Positions 8,671 to 17,590 of a stretch of 64,000 nucleotides of DNA are shown here, one piece after another. The stretch's first letter is position 1, and each line of letters opens with the position of its first letter. The stretch is from Pseudomonas sp. dw_612 (GTDB lineage Bacteria > Pseudomonadota > Gammaproteobacteria > Pseudomonadales > Pseudomonadaceae), in NCBI RefSeq assembly GCF_018449725.1, contig NZ_JAAVVC010000003.1:434001-498000 (forward strand). The letters are read 5' to 3'. Under the pieces are notes generated by a model. It searched no databases and was not told where the DNA came from. It saw only the letters and a list, made by a program, of their open reading frames with translations. Position numbers and translations under genes: made by a program.

Positions 8671-9753
8671 ATGGGACAGCGTACGCCTCTGTATGACCTT
8701 CATCTCGCCCTCGGCGCGAAGATGGTCGATTTTGGCGGTTGGGATATGCCACTGCATTACGGCTCGCAGGTCGAGGAACACCATCAGGTGCGCCGCGATT
8801 GCGGGGTTTTCGATGTATCCCACATGACCGTGATCGATGTCGACGGCTCCCAGGCGAAGGCCTGGCTCCAGCACTTGCTGGCCAATGACGTCGATCGCCT
8901 GCACAGCCCCGGCCGTGCCTTGTACAGCACCATGCTCAACGAACGCGGCGGCATCGTCGACGACATGCTCGTCTATCGTCTCGAGGACGGCTATCGGTTG
9001 GTGGTCAACGCCTCCACCCGGGATCAGGACCTGGCCTGGATGCAGGCGCATCTCGACGGCTTCGATGTGCGACTCCTTGAGCGGTCCGAGTTGGCGATGC
9101 TGGCCATTCAAGGTCCTCAGGCCCGGCACAAGATCGCCGAGCTGGTCACCCAGTCCCGTGGCAATCTCATTCAGATCCTCAAACCGTTCGAGGGTCAGTT
9201 CGACGGCGACTGGTTTATCGCGCGCACGGGTTACACCGGTGAAGATGGCCTGGAAATCGTCCTGCCGGCCGATCAGGCTCCCGGTTTCTTCAACGACCTG
9301 GTCGGCGCCGGCATTTCTCCTATTGGCTTGGGCGCCCGGGATACCTTGCGTGTCGAGGCCGGAATGAACCTCTACGGTCAGGACATTCATCAAGATGTCT
9401 CACCGCTGGCCTCCAATATGGCCTGGAGCATTGCCTGGGAACCCGCCACTCGCCAGTTCATCGGGCGCAAGGCGCTGGAAGCCGAAAAGGCCAACGGCGT
9501 GCAGCACAAACTGGTCGGTCTGGTCCTTGAGGAGCGAGGTGTTTTACGCGCTCATCAAGTGGTCCGTATCGCCAATGTTGGCGAAGGGGAGATCACCAGT
9601 GGTAGTTTCTCTCCTACGCTTAGCAAGTCGATTGCACTGGCGCGCGTGCCGATGGCGACCGCCGACCGCGCAGAAGTGGAAATCCGTGGCAAGTGGTACC
9701 CGGTCCGAGTGGTCAAACCGACCTTCGTACGCCATGGCAAAACCTTGATCTAA
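8671..9753 (+). CDS. gcvT: Aminomethyltransferase (glycine cleavage T protein)
   Basis: A 360-residue GcvT of usual length. It transfers the methylene group from the aminomethyl-lipoyl arm of GcvH to tetrahydrofolate, releasing ammonia. Family landmarks are [20 protein letters not shown] at the N-terminus, the folate-site segment [11 protein letters not shown] near residue 97, [10 protein letters not shown] near 189, and the C-terminal barrel domain with [20 protein letters not shown] site lies 7 nt before the ATG. gcvH follows after 52 nt, so these two probably form one transcript. No glycine-riboswitch motif is visible in the 156-nt leader. Confidence 0.95.
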   Translation: MGQRTPLYDLHLALGAKMVDFGGWDMPLHYGSQVEEHHQVRRDCGVFDVSHMTVIDVDGSQAKAWLQHLLANDVDRLHSPGRALYSTMLNERGGIVDDMLVYRLEDGYRLVVNASTRDQDLAWMQAHLDGFDVRLLERSELAMLAIQGPQARHKIAELVTQSRGNLIQILKPFEGQFDGDWFIARTGYTGEDGLEIVLPADQAPGFFNDLVGAGISPIGLGARDTLRVEAGMNLYGQDIHQDVSPLASNMAWSIAWEPATRQFIGRKALEAEKANGVQHKLVGLVLEERGVLRAHQVVRIANVGEGEITSGSFSPTLSKSIALARVPMATADRAEVEIRGKWYPVRVVKPTFVRHGKTLI

Positions 9754-9805
9754 CCCTTTTTCTGGCGGGCAACGACCGCTGACATTTTTCTTGAGGACAC
9801 AGAAC

Positions 9806-10189
9806 ATGAGCGATATCCCTGCCGACCTGCGTTTTGCCGAAAGTCACGAATGGGCGCGTCTGGAAGCCGATGGCACCGTCACCGTGGGCATCAGCGATCA
9901 CGCTCAGGAAGCCTTGGGCGACGTGGTGTTCGTTGAACTGACCGAAGTCGGCAACGTGTTTGCCGCCGAAGATCAAGCCGGTGTGGTTGAGTCGGTTAAA
10001 GCCGCTTCCGACATCTACTCGCCGATTGCCGGTGAAGTGATCGCGGTCAACGAAGAATTGAGCGCAAACCCGGAACTGCTCAACACCGACCCGTACGGTG
10101 CCTGGATCTTCAAGCTCAAGCCAAGCAACACGGCTGAGCTGGAAAAACTGCTCGACGCAGCCGGCTACAAAACCGCTATCGGCGAGTAA
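9806..10189 (+). CDS. gcvH: Glycine cleavage system H protein
   Basis: A 127-residue lipoyl carrier protein. The start at 9806 ([20 protein letters not shown]) is chosen because GAGGAC lies 7 nt upstream; a TTG five codons earlier is in frame but unlikely. The lipoylated lysine is Lys65 in [15 protein letters not shown]. GcvH shuttles the aminomethyl intermediate between GcvP, GcvT and the L protein. It follows gcvT and is separated from gcvP by a convergent aminotransferase gene. Confidence 0.96.
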   Translation: MSDIPADLRFAESHEWARLEADGTVTVGISDHAQEALGDVVFVELTEVGNVFAAEDQAGVVESVKAASDIYSPIAGEVIAVNEELSANPELLNTDPYGAWIFKLKPSNTAELEKLLDAAGYKTAIGE

Positions 10190-10202
10190 CACCGCTCTTC
10201 GC

Positions 10203-10275
10203 TCTTGTAGGAGCATGGCTTGCCCGCGATGGCGTTCTTGAAATCGCCATCGCGGGCAAGCCTTGCTCCTACAAG
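10203..10275. repeat. REP doublet between convergent gcvH and aminotransferase
   Basis: Inverted arms CTTGTAGGAGCATGGCTTGC / GCAAGCCTTGCTCCTACAAG with an inner GCCATCGCGGGC symmetry form one long hairpin. It is a variant of the REP core using GTAGGAG in place of GTGGGAG. Its place between two converging genes fits a bidirectional terminator. Confidence 0.85.
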
Positions 10276-10282
10276 GGACGAT

Positions 10283-11422
10283 TCAAGGCTTCAGCACCGA
10301 TTTGACCGCCGCCACCGACCGCTCGACATCCGCTTTAGTCATGCTCGTAAACATCGGCAACGAAACAATCAGGCGACCGACCCGTTCCGCCACCGGAAAC
10401 ATGCCTTCCTTGAAACCGCGCTCGCGGTAAAGACTCAGCAGGTGGATCGGCGGGTAGTGATAGCCGATGCCGACGCCCAGTGCCTGCATCTGCTCCATGA
10501 ACGTGGCCCGCGCCGGTTGGCCGTCCTTGCGCTCAGGCAACACCAGCTGAAACAAATGCCAATTGCTGTTCTCGAAATCCGCCGGCGGCAGTTGAGCGCC
10601 GTACTGCGCTTCGAAGTCTGCGCCGAAACACTCAAAGTAGTGCCGCGCCAGCTCACGCCGATGCGCCGTGATCGCCTCGATATGCGCAAATTGCCCCAAG
10701 CCAATGGCCGCCGCGACATCGGTCATGTTGAACTTGCCGCCCAGCACATCCACGTCCAGACCATCGAAACCGTTGCGGGTGACGCCTTGCAAACGGTACT
10801 TCTCCGCCAATCGCACTTCTTCGGGCGTGTTCAGCACCAGGCAACCGCCCTCCGAAGAGGTGACGTTCTTGTTCGCCTGGAAACTGAACGACACGAAGTC
10901 GCCCGTGGCGCCGATACGTTGGTCGTTCCAGCTCGAACCCAAGGCTTGCGCGGCATCTTCGACAATCCGTAAGCCGTGCTTTTGGGCGATCGCATACAGC
11001 CGATTCATGTCCAGCGGCAACCCGGCGAGGTACACCGGAATGATCGCTTTGGTGCGTGGGGTAATCGCCGTCTCCAGTTGATCGAGGTCGATGTTGCGGG
11101 TGACCGGGTCGATATCGGCAAACACCGGCGTGGCGCCGACTTCCAGAATCACGTTGGCGGTGGCGACCCAGGAAATCGGCGTGGTGATCACTTCATCACC
11201 CGGGCCGATGCCGGCAATGCGCAGGGCGATTTCCATGGTGCAGGTGCCGGAGTTGAAGGTGCGCACCGGTCGCCCGCCAAAGAATTCCGAGAGTTGTGCC
11301 TCAAAGGCCTGGACCTTGGGGCCACTGGTGATCCAGCCCGAGCGCAGCACGTCGCCGACCGCTGCAATCGTGGCTTCATCGATGACGGGTTTGGAAAACG
11401 GCAGAAATGGCAGTTGGCTCAT
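10283..11422 (-). CDS. DegT/DnrJ/EryC1/StrS-family aminotransferase
   Basis: A 379-residue PLP-dependent fold-type I aminotransferase of the sugar-aminotransferase family (ArnB/WbpE-like). The motif SFQANKNVTSSEGG contains the predicted PLP lysine, Lys185; the substrate-side segment RTFNSGTCTMEIAL and VEDAAQALGSSW also match. Members usually add an amino group to UDP- or dTDP-4-keto sugars for surface polysaccharide synthesis. I start at 11422 (MSQLPFLPFSKPVIDEATI); 15 further in-frame codons upstream look non-coding. No other sugar-nucleotide gene is nearby and it lies convergently inside the glycine-cleavage locus, so the substrate is unknown. Confidence 0.85.
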   Translation of the reverse strand: MSQLPFLPFSKPVIDEATIAAVGDVLRSGWITSGPKVQAFEAQLSEFFGGRPVRTFNSGTCTMEIALRIAGIGPGDEVITTPISWVATANVILEVGATPVFADIDPVTRNIDLDQLETAITPRTKAIIPVYLAGLPLDMNRLYAIAQKHGLRIVEDAAQALGSSWNDQRIGATGDFVSFSFQANKNVTSSEGGCLVLNTPEEVRLAEKYRLQGVTRNGFDGLDVDVLGGKFNMTDVAAAIGLGQFAHIEAITAHRRELARHYFECFGADFEAQYGAQLPPADFENSNWHLFQLVLPERKDGQPARATFMEQMQALGVGIGYHYPPIHLLSLYRERGFKEGMFPVAERVGRLIVSLPMFTSMTKADVERSVAAVKSVLKP

Positions 11423-11576
11423 AAACGATAGACACCCGATCGCGGACGTTAAGTAGGCGCCGAACATGATGATCGGGATTGAGCGAAGGCGCCACGCCGT
11501 CCGCTCGGGTATCGGCTGCTATGCTGGTTTGACCGTGTTGCATCGACGTTGAGCGCCAGTCAAGAGAGAGCCCGTC

Positions 11577-14450
11577 ATGTCCCAGTTGCCGTCGTTGAGC
11601 CAGTTACGCGATCCGAATACCTTCCTGCGCCGCCACTTGGGGCCCGATGCCGCCGAGCAACAGGCGATGCTCGACAGCCTCGGTCTGGGCAGTCGAATCG
11701 AATTGATCGAGCAGACCGTGCCGCCGGGGATTCGCCTCAACCGAGAACTGGATTTGCCGCCGGCCCTCGACGAAGAAACCGCATTGGCCAAGTTGCGCAG
11801 CTATGCCGAACAGAACCAGGTCTGGACCAGCCTGATCGGCATGGGTTACCACGGTACCCTCACGCCGACCGTCATCCTGCGCAACGTGCTGGAAAACCCT
11901 GGTTGGTACACCGCGTACACGCCTTATCAGCCGGAGATTGCCCAGGGCCGGCTCGAAGCGCTGCTCAACTTTCAGCAACTGACCATCGACCTCACGGGCC
12001 TGGAACTGGCCAACGCCTCGCTGCTGGACGAAGCCACGGCGGCGGCGGAAGCCATGGCCCTTGCCAAGCGAGTTGCCAAGTCCAAGAGCAATCTGTTTTT
12101 CGTCGATGAGAACTGCCATCCGCAGACCATTTCCGTGGTCCGGACCCGGGCCGAAGGTTTCGGTTTCGAGTTGATCATCGACGCTGTGGATAACTTGAAA
12201 CAACACCAGGTGTTCGGCGCATTACTGCAGTACCCCGACACCCACGGCGAGATCCGCGATCTGCGGCCATTGATCGATCACCTGCATTCCCAGCAAGCGC
12301 TGGCCTGTGTTGCGACCGATCTGCTGAGCCTGTTGTTGCTGACGCCTCCGGGGGAGTTGGGTGCTGACGTGGTGTTCGGTTCATCGCAACGTTTCGGCGT
12401 GCCAATGGGCTACGGCGGGCCTCACGCGGCGTTTTTCGCCAGTCGCGATGAGTACAAACGGGCGATTCCGGGGCGGATCATCGGCGTGTCGAAAGATGCG
12501 CGCGGCAACGTCGCCCTGCGCATGGCCCTGCAAACCCGGGAGCAACATATCCGCCGGGAGAAGGCCAATTCGAACATCTGCACGGCTCAAGTCTTGTTGG
12601 CCAATATCGCCAGTTTCTACGCGGTCTACCACGGCCCGGAAGGGCTGAAACGCATTGCCCAGCGCGTGCATCGGCTGACCTGCATCCTCGCCGCCGGCCT
12701 GGAACGCCACGGCATTACCTGCCTCAACCAACAGTTCTTCGACACCCTGACCCTTGAAGTCGGCGGCGCGCAAACGGCGATCATCGAAAGCGCCCAGGCC
12801 GCGCAGATCAATGTGCGCATTCTCGGGCGCGGGCAACTGGGCCTGAGCCTGGATGAAACCTGCGACGAAACCACCGTGGCGAAGCTGTTCGATGTGTTCC
12901 TTGGTGCCGATCATGGGCTCAGCGTCGACGAACTCGACGCCGAACCCCTGGTTTCCGGGATTCCTGACGGTTTGCTGCGCAGCACACCTTATCTGCGTCA
13001 CCCCGTATTCAGTGCGCATCACAGCGAAACCGAGATGCTGCGCTACCTCAAGCAACTGGAGAACAAGGACCTGGCGCTGAACCAGTCGATGATCCCATTG
13101 GGCTCCTGCACCATGAAACTCAACGCCACCAGCGAGATGATCCCGATCACCTGGCCGCAATTCGCCAACCTGCACCCGTTTGTGCCCAAAGAGCAGGCCG
13201 TGGGTTATGCACTGATGATCGAGGAGCTGGAGCGCTGGCTCTGCGCGATCACTGGTTTCGATGCGATCTGCATGCAGCCCAACTCCGGCGCTCAGGGCGA
13301 GTACGCCGGGCTGCTGGCGATCCGCAAATACCACGAGAGCCGCCACGAAGGTGCACGGGATATCTGTCTGATTCCATCCTCGGCCCACGGCACCAACCCG
13401 GCCTCGGCACAAATGGCCGGGATGCGTGTGGTCATCGTCGAATGCGACGAGGCGGGCAACGTCGATCTGGATGACCTGAAGGACAAAGCGTCAACGGCGG
13501 GGGACAAACTTGCCTGCCTGATGGCGACTTACCCGTCGACCCACGGTGTGTATGAGGAAGGCATCAGCGAAATCTGTGAAGTTATCCACAGCCATGGCGG
13601 CCAGGTGTATATGGATGGCGCCAACCTCAATGCCCAAGTCGGTTTGGCGCGGCCGGCGGACATCGGTGCCGACGTGTCGCACATGAATCTGCACAAAACC
13701 TTCTGCATTCCCCACGGCGGTGGTGGGCCGGGCATGGGGCCGATTGGCGTGCGGGCGCATCTGGCGCCGTTCGTGGCCAATCACCCGGTGGTGCCGATCG
13801 ACGGCCCGCAGCCGCAGAACGGGGCGGTCAGCGCCGCGCCTTGGGGCAGTGCAAGCATTTTGCCGATCAGTTGGATGTACATCGCCATGATGGGGCCGCA
13901 ACTGGCGGATGCCAGCGAGGTGGCGATTCTGGCCGCGAATTACCTGGCGCAGCATTTATCTGGCGCCTTCCCGGTGCTCTACACCGGGCGTAACGAGCGG
14001 GTGGCCCACGAGTGCATTCTGGACTTGCGGCCGCTCAAGGTATTGACCGGCATTAGCGAAGAGGACGTGGCCAAGCGCCTGATGGATTACGGTTTCCATG
14101 CGCCGACCATGTCCTTTCCGGTGCCAGGGACGTTGATGGTCGAACCGACGGAGAGTGAATCCAAAGCTGAACTGGATCGCTTTATCGGCGCGATGCTGAG
14201 CATTCGCGCGGAAATCACCGAAGTACAAAACGGTAACTGGGACGCCGAGGACAACCCGCTGAAGCGTGCGCCGCATACCCTGGCCGACGTTACCGGCGTG
14301 TGGGAGCGGCCTTACAGCATCGAGCAAGCGGTGACGCCGGACGCGCACACCAAGGCCCATAAATACTGGCCGGCGGTGAACCGTGTGGATAACGTCTACG
14401 GCGACCGCAATCTGTTTTGCGCATGCGTTCCGGTGGATGATTACCGTTGA
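11577..14450 (+). CDS. gcvP: Glycine dehydrogenase (decarboxylating), P protein
   Basis: A 957-residue single-chain P protein, the usual length of fused GcvP. It decarboxylates glycine and loads the aminomethyl group on GcvH. The N-terminal half is the non-catalytic domain. The C-terminal half carries the PLP site, with Lys707 in [20 protein letters not shown], and the [16 protein letters not shown] segment near residue 600. An AGAGAG site precedes the ATG. It is separated from gcvT-gcvH by the convergent aminotransferase and so needs its own promoter in the 154-nt gap 11423-11576, which it shares with that divergent gene. Confidence 0.96.
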   Translation: MSQLPSLSQLRDPNTFLRRHLGPDAAEQQAMLDSLGLGSRIELIEQTVPPGIRLNRELDLPPALDEETALAKLRSYAEQNQVWTSLIGMGYHGTLTPTVILRNVLENPGWYTAYTPYQPEIAQGRLEALLNFQQLTIDLTGLELANASLLDEATAAAEAMALAKRVAKSKSNLFFVDENCHPQTISVVRTRAEGFGFELIIDAVDNLKQHQVFGALLQYPDTHGEIRDLRPLIDHLHSQQALACVATDLLSLLLLTPPGELGADVVFGSSQRFGVPMGYGGPHAAFFASRDEYKRAIPGRIIGVSKDARGNVALRMALQTREQHIRREKANSNICTAQVLLANIASFYAVYHGPEGLKRIAQRVHRLTCILAAGLERHGITCLNQQFFDTLTLEVGGAQTAIIESAQAAQINVRILGRGQLGLSLDETCDETTVAKLFDVFLGADHGLSVDELDAEPLVSGIPDGLLRSTPYLRHPVFSAHHSETEMLRYLKQLENKDLALNQSMIPLGSCTMKLNATSEMIPITWPQFANLHPFVPKEQAVGYALMIEELERWLCAITGFDAICMQPNSGAQGEYAGLLAIRKYHESRHEGARDICLIPSSAHGTNPASAQMAGMRVVIVECDEAGNVDLDDLKDKASTAGDKLACLMATYPSTHGVYEEGISEICEVIHSHGGQVYMDGANLNAQVGLARPADIGADVSHMNLHKTFCIPHGGGGPGMGPIGVRAHLAPFVANHPVVPIDGPQPQNGAVSAAPWGSASILPISWMYIAMMGPQLADASEVAILAANYLAQHLSGAFPVLYTGRNERVAHECILDLRPLKVLTGISEEDVAKRLMDYGFHAPTMSFPVPGTLMVEPTESESKAELDRFIGAMLSIRAEITEVQNGNWDAEDNPLKRAPHTLADVTGVWERPYSIEQAVTPDAHTKAHKYWPAVNRVDNVYGDRNLFCACVPVDDYR

Positions 14451-14473
14451 TCTACCGGTTTACACCTATCCAA

Positions 14474-14563
14474 TGTGGGAGCGGGCTTGCTCGCGAAGGG
14501 CTCGTGCCAGTCAACATCTATACCGACTGACACACCGCTTTCGCGAGCAAGCCCGCTCCCACA
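14474..14563. repeat. REP doublet (REPIN)
   Basis: Arms of 24 nt (TGTGGGAGCGGGCTTGCTCG... and its complement) enclose about 42 nt that hold a second inverted repeat (GCCAGTCAAC.../ ...GACTGACAC). It lies between convergent gcvP and the beta-barrel gene. Confidence 0.9.
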
Positions 14564-14587
14564 GTGGATTTTAGGCGACGCCAGAAT

Positions 14588-15256
14588 TTAGAACGTCATC
14601 CGCGCCTCAACGTACATATTTTGCTCGCGCAACTTGCCCTTGAGCTGTTCATCCCGGGCATTGATGCGGTTGGCGAAGGTGTTGTAGCCGGTTTCGATAT
14701 CGCCCATATCGACGTACCGGTAACCGGTGCCGAGGGTGATTTGCCGGTTGAGCTTGAGGTCGGCCCCGACACCCAGGGCATAGGTGAAGTTGTTCTGGCT
14801 GTTGTTGGCGAACTGTCGCGAAGGATTGGATTGGTAGCCTTCGGAATTGATATGCGCCACGCCTACGCCGGCCATGGCGTACAGCGACAGGTATTCATTC
14901 AGCGGGAAGTCCTTGTAGCCGTTAACCATCAGGCGCTTGGACGAAACTTGCAGGTTGTTGACGTTGGCATTGAACGGCGCCCAATGGCTCTTGAACTCCG
15001 AATCCTGCTTGATGCTGTATTCAGCTTCCAGGCGCCAATCGCCCTTGAACCCGTAGCCAAGCGCTAAAGAGCCGCCGACGTCCTTGTTGCTGTCCGGACT
15101 GACGACTTGATGAGTCACCCTTGGGCTGGTGAGCAGAGAATTCCCCAGGTCTTGCTGGATACTCTGGATTTTGACCGAGCCATACAGGCCTTCGGCGTGG
15201 GACACGTGGCTGAACGCGGCGGCCAGCAGCAGTAAAGACAGGGTTGGTTTGTTCAT
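14588..15256 (-). CDS. Outer-membrane beta-barrel protein (OmpW/Ail-like size class)
   Basis: A 222-residue exported protein. The start at 15256 is chosen because the signal peptide MNKPTLSLLLLAAAFSHVSHA begins there; upstream in-frame codons have no such character. The mature part shows alternating polar/hydrophobic strands (SLALGYGFKGDWRLEAEYS, GVGADLKLNRQITLGTGYRY) and ends in EARMTF, with the terminal phenylalanine used by the BAM complex. This suggests an eight-stranded outer-membrane barrel. No precise function can be named. Confidence 0.78.
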   Translation of the reverse strand: MNKPTLSLLLLAAAFSHVSHAEGLYGSVKIQSIQQDLGNSLLTSPRVTHQVVSPDSNKDVGGSLALGYGFKGDWRLEAEYSIKQDSEFKSHWAPFNANVNNLQVSSKRLMVNGYKDFPLNEYLSLYAMAGVGVAHINSEGYQSNPSRQFANNSQNNFTYALGVGADLKLNRQITLGTGYRYVDMGDIETGYNTFANRINARDEQLKGKLREQNMYVEARMTF

Positions 15257-15420
15257 GGATGTCGATTCGCTTGTGTGGAAATTCGAATCGACAAAGTTTG
15301 GATTCACACACCGGGCGCTGATATCAGAGTCTTCCTCGGTCAGCCGAAGAATCCTCATCAGGGCGCCAGGGTTTTGGCATTCGCCGCTGTAGGAAAATAC
15401 GGTGCAGTTGTTCTGGCCCA

Positions 15421-15450
15421 TAAAAAATGCCGCTCATATGAGCGGCATTT
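15421..15450 (-). terminator. Rho-independent terminator of the DUF2388 gene
   Basis: Perfect hairpin with arms AAATGCCGCTCAT / ATGAGCGGCATTT followed on the minus strand by a run of T, 17 nt after the DUF2388 stop. It separates that gene from the downstream barrel-protein gene. Confidence 0.85.
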
Positions 15451-15466
15451 CTACATCTGTTAAAGC

Positions 15467-15784
15467 TTAGTCCGAAGCGACGGCATTTTTTGCCAGGATC
15501 GCATTCGCCAGTTCCATGTCCGTGGCTTGCAGGCCCGGGTTGTCGGCGCGGACTTTCTGCATCGCGGCTTCCAGGTATGGGCCGCGGATGCCGCCGTCAC
15601 TGGCGACGAAGCTGCCGGCATCGTCCTGGGCCGCGACGATCAGTTTGTGATCCTTGAACGTCAGGTAGGTCGAACCGGTGGTGGCGCCGGATGAAATGAC
15701 GTTACGCCAAAAGCTGTCAGCCATTGCTGAACCAACGGGGAGAGACAGCAAGGCAAGGGTAGCGACAGCAAGTTTGAGACGCAT
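15467..15784 (-). CDS. DUF2388 domain-containing exported protein
   Basis: A 105-residue protein with a signal peptide (MRLKLAVATLALLSLPVGSAMA) and the Pseudomonas-specific DUF2388 body, SFWRNVISSGATTGSTYLT near the new N-terminus and ASDGGIRGPYLEAA in the middle. Old annotations calling such proteins Holliday-junction components are not supported by the sequence; it is a small periplasmic protein of unknown role. Start at 15784 is chosen for the signal peptide. It has its own terminator downstream. Confidence 0.85.
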   Translation of the reverse strand: MRLKLAVATLALLSLPVGSAMADSFWRNVISSGATTGSTYLTFKDHKLIVAAQDDAGSFVASDGGIRGPYLEAAMQKVRADNPGLQATDMELANAILAKNAVASD

Positions 15785-15854
15785 AATGGGTGACTCCACT
15801 GGGGGTTAACTACGGGGTTTGATCGTCGTTTACCCAATCGAGTTCCATGACTGC

Positions 15855-16304
15855 TCAGTCAACCGGTTCCACCAGCAGAATCGCCCCTTGCTGACTGACC
15901 ACCCGCACGCGGCTACCCAGCGCCGCGTCTGGCCCACGAGCCATCCACACCCCATCGGCGACTTTGATCTTGCCGCGACCGTCGACAATCGCCTCATGCA
16001 CCACAAAGGTTTTGCCGATCAGTTCCTGGCCGCGCAGGTTGAGGTTCGGCTGATCGCTCTCTCGCACGGCGCTGCGCTGGCGTCGCCACCAATACAGGGC
16101 GGTGGCGATCGAGAGCAGGCCGAACAGCAGGAATTGCAGCTCCCAGGACAGGCCGGGCAGCACAAAGGTCAGCACACCGACCGCTGCTGCCGCCATGCCG
16201 ATCCACAGCAGATAGCCGCCGGCGCCGAACACTTCAAGAATCAGCAGCACCGTGCCGAAGGCCAGCCAGTCCCAGAACGATAAATGTTGCAGGAATGCCC
16301 ACAT
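15855..16304 (-). CDS. NfeD family membrane protein
   Basis: A 149-residue protein with three hydrophobic segments in the first 70 residues (WLAFGTVLLILEVFGAGGYL, GMAAAAVGVLTFVLPGL, LQFLLFGLLSIATALYW) followed by a C-terminal OB-like soluble domain (about 85-149) with GRGKIKVADGVWMARG. Short NfeD proteins of this kind partner with SPFH/stomatin proteins in the inner membrane. It lies 8 nt downstream of the qmcA-like gene on the same strand, the classic SPFH-NfeD pairing. Confidence 0.9.
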   Translation of the reverse strand: MWAFLQHLSFWDWLAFGTVLLILEVFGAGGYLLWIGMAAAAVGVLTFVLPGLSWELQFLLFGLLSIATALYWWRRQRSAVRESDQPNLNLRGQELIGKTFVVHEAIVDGRGKIKVADGVWMARGPDAALGSRVRVVSQQGAILLVEPVD

Positions 16305-16312
16305 GGCGCGCC

Positions 16313-17233
16313 TCAGGCTTTCTTGTTATCGAACGTGGCCTTGACGATTTCGCCGATGCCGCCGACCGCGCCGATCATCGAACTGGCCTCAAGCGGCATC
16401 AGGATCACTTTGCTGTTATTGGCCGAGGCCAGTTTGCCCAGCGCATCAATGTACTTCTGCGCGACGAAGTAGTTCACCGCCTGCACGTTGCCGCCGGCAA
16501 TGGCTTCGGACACCACTTGAGTGGCCTTGGCTTCGGCTTCGGCCTGACGTTCCCGAGCTTCGGATTCGAGAAAGGCTGCCTGACGACCGCCCTCGGCTTC
16601 GAGGATCTGCGCCTGTTTCTTGCCTTCCGCAGTCAGGATCGCGGCGGCGCGCAGGCCTTCGGCTTCGAGGATTTGTGCACGCTTGATCCGCTCAGCTTTC
16701 ATCTGGCCCGACATCGCGGCCATCAAATCCGCTGGCGGGCTGATGTCCTTGATTTCAATCCGGGTGATCTTGATGCCCCACGGTGCCGTGGCCTCATCCA
16801 CCGTGCGCAGCAGTTTTTCGTTGATGTTGTCGCGCTGGCTGAGCATCGCGTCCAGCTCCATGGAGCCAAGCACGGTACGGATATTGGTTTGCAGCAGATT
16901 GCGCACGGCATGTTCGAGGTTGTTCACCTCGTAGGCCGCCTGGGCGGTGTTGACCACCTGGAAGAAACACACGGCATCGATCTGCACCGTGGCGTTATCA
17001 GCGGTGATGACTTCCTGGGGCGGAATATCCAGCACACTTTCCATCACGTTGATCTTGCGACCGATGCGGTCCATCACCGGAATGATGATGTTCAGGCCAG
17101 GCTTGAGGGTGTTGGTGTAGCGACCGAAACGCTCGACCGTCCACTGATAGCCCTGAGGCACAACCTTGAAACCCATGAACAGAATGGCGACGACCAGGCC
17201 GACGAAGAGTAAGAGCACACTACCGATCTGCAT
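16313..17233 (-). CDS. qmcA: SPFH domain (stomatin-like) protein, QmcA type
   Basis: A 306-residue inner-membrane protein: one N-terminal membrane segment ([17 protein letters not shown]), the SPFH domain from about 25 to 200 ([35 protein letters not shown]), then a long Ala/Glu-rich coiled coil ([19 protein letters not shown]) and a short glycine-rich end. Such proteins form large ring or cage oligomers in membrane microdomains and scaffold proteases and other membrane proteins. It is transcribed with nfeD, which follows after 8 nt. Confidence 0.92.
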   Translation of the reverse strand: MQIGSVLLLFVGLVVAILFMGFKVVPQGYQWTVERFGRYTNTLKPGLNIIIPVMDRIGRKINVMESVLDIPPQEVITADNATVQIDAVCFFQVVNTAQAAYEVNNLEHAVRNLLQTNIRTVLGSMELDAMLSQRDNINEKLLRTVDEATAPWGIKITRIEIKDISPPADLMAAMSGQMKAERIKRAQILEAEGLRAAAILTAEGKKQAQILEAEGGRQAAFLESEARERQAEAEAKATQVVSEAIAGGNVQAVNYFVAQKYIDALGKLASANNSKVILMPLEASSMIGAVGGIGEIVKATFDNKKA

Positions 17234-17368
17234 AACGATTCCCTGTTGATGTATTGATCAATGTTTTGGCGATGGTCCGAAGTGTAAGGCAAAAGACTTG
17301 CAGGATTGTGTTTGGGCTAATTCAACTACCGCAAAATGTAACTATGTCTGACAAGCCGAAACGCGATC

Positions 17369-17501
17369 TGTAGCAGCTGGCGCAGCCTGCGTTCGGCTGC
17401 GAAGCAGTCGTAAAATCAGCCGACGCGGTGCTTCAGGAAGACTTCGCGTACAGGTTTCGCGACTGCTTCGCAGCCGAACGCAGGCTTCGCCAGATGCTAC
17501 A
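17369..17501. repeat. Long inverted repeat, TGTAGCAGCT class
   Basis: Arms starting TGTAGCAGCTGGCG and ending in CGCCAGATGCTACA, with inner arms GCCTGCGTTCGGCTGCGAAG, fold into a hairpin of about 130 nt. The same outer TGTAGC...GCTACA design occurs at 40322-40435 and 45637-45790, a second palindromic family distinct from the REP class. It fills most of the 357-nt gap 17234-17590; I see no gene there. Confidence 0.8.
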
Positions 17502-17590
17502 AAAGAGCACGTTTGCGTGGTGGCGAAGATTTGGAATTGAGAACGGAGCAAATCCCGGCCTGGTTTATGTCAGCAATCTGAGGCAATTAT

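Noticed and set aside
14474..14563. CRISPR array built of the repeated 24-nt units
   Set aside because: The units are inverted doublets scattered one per intergenic gap, not direct repeats with regular spacers; no cas genes.
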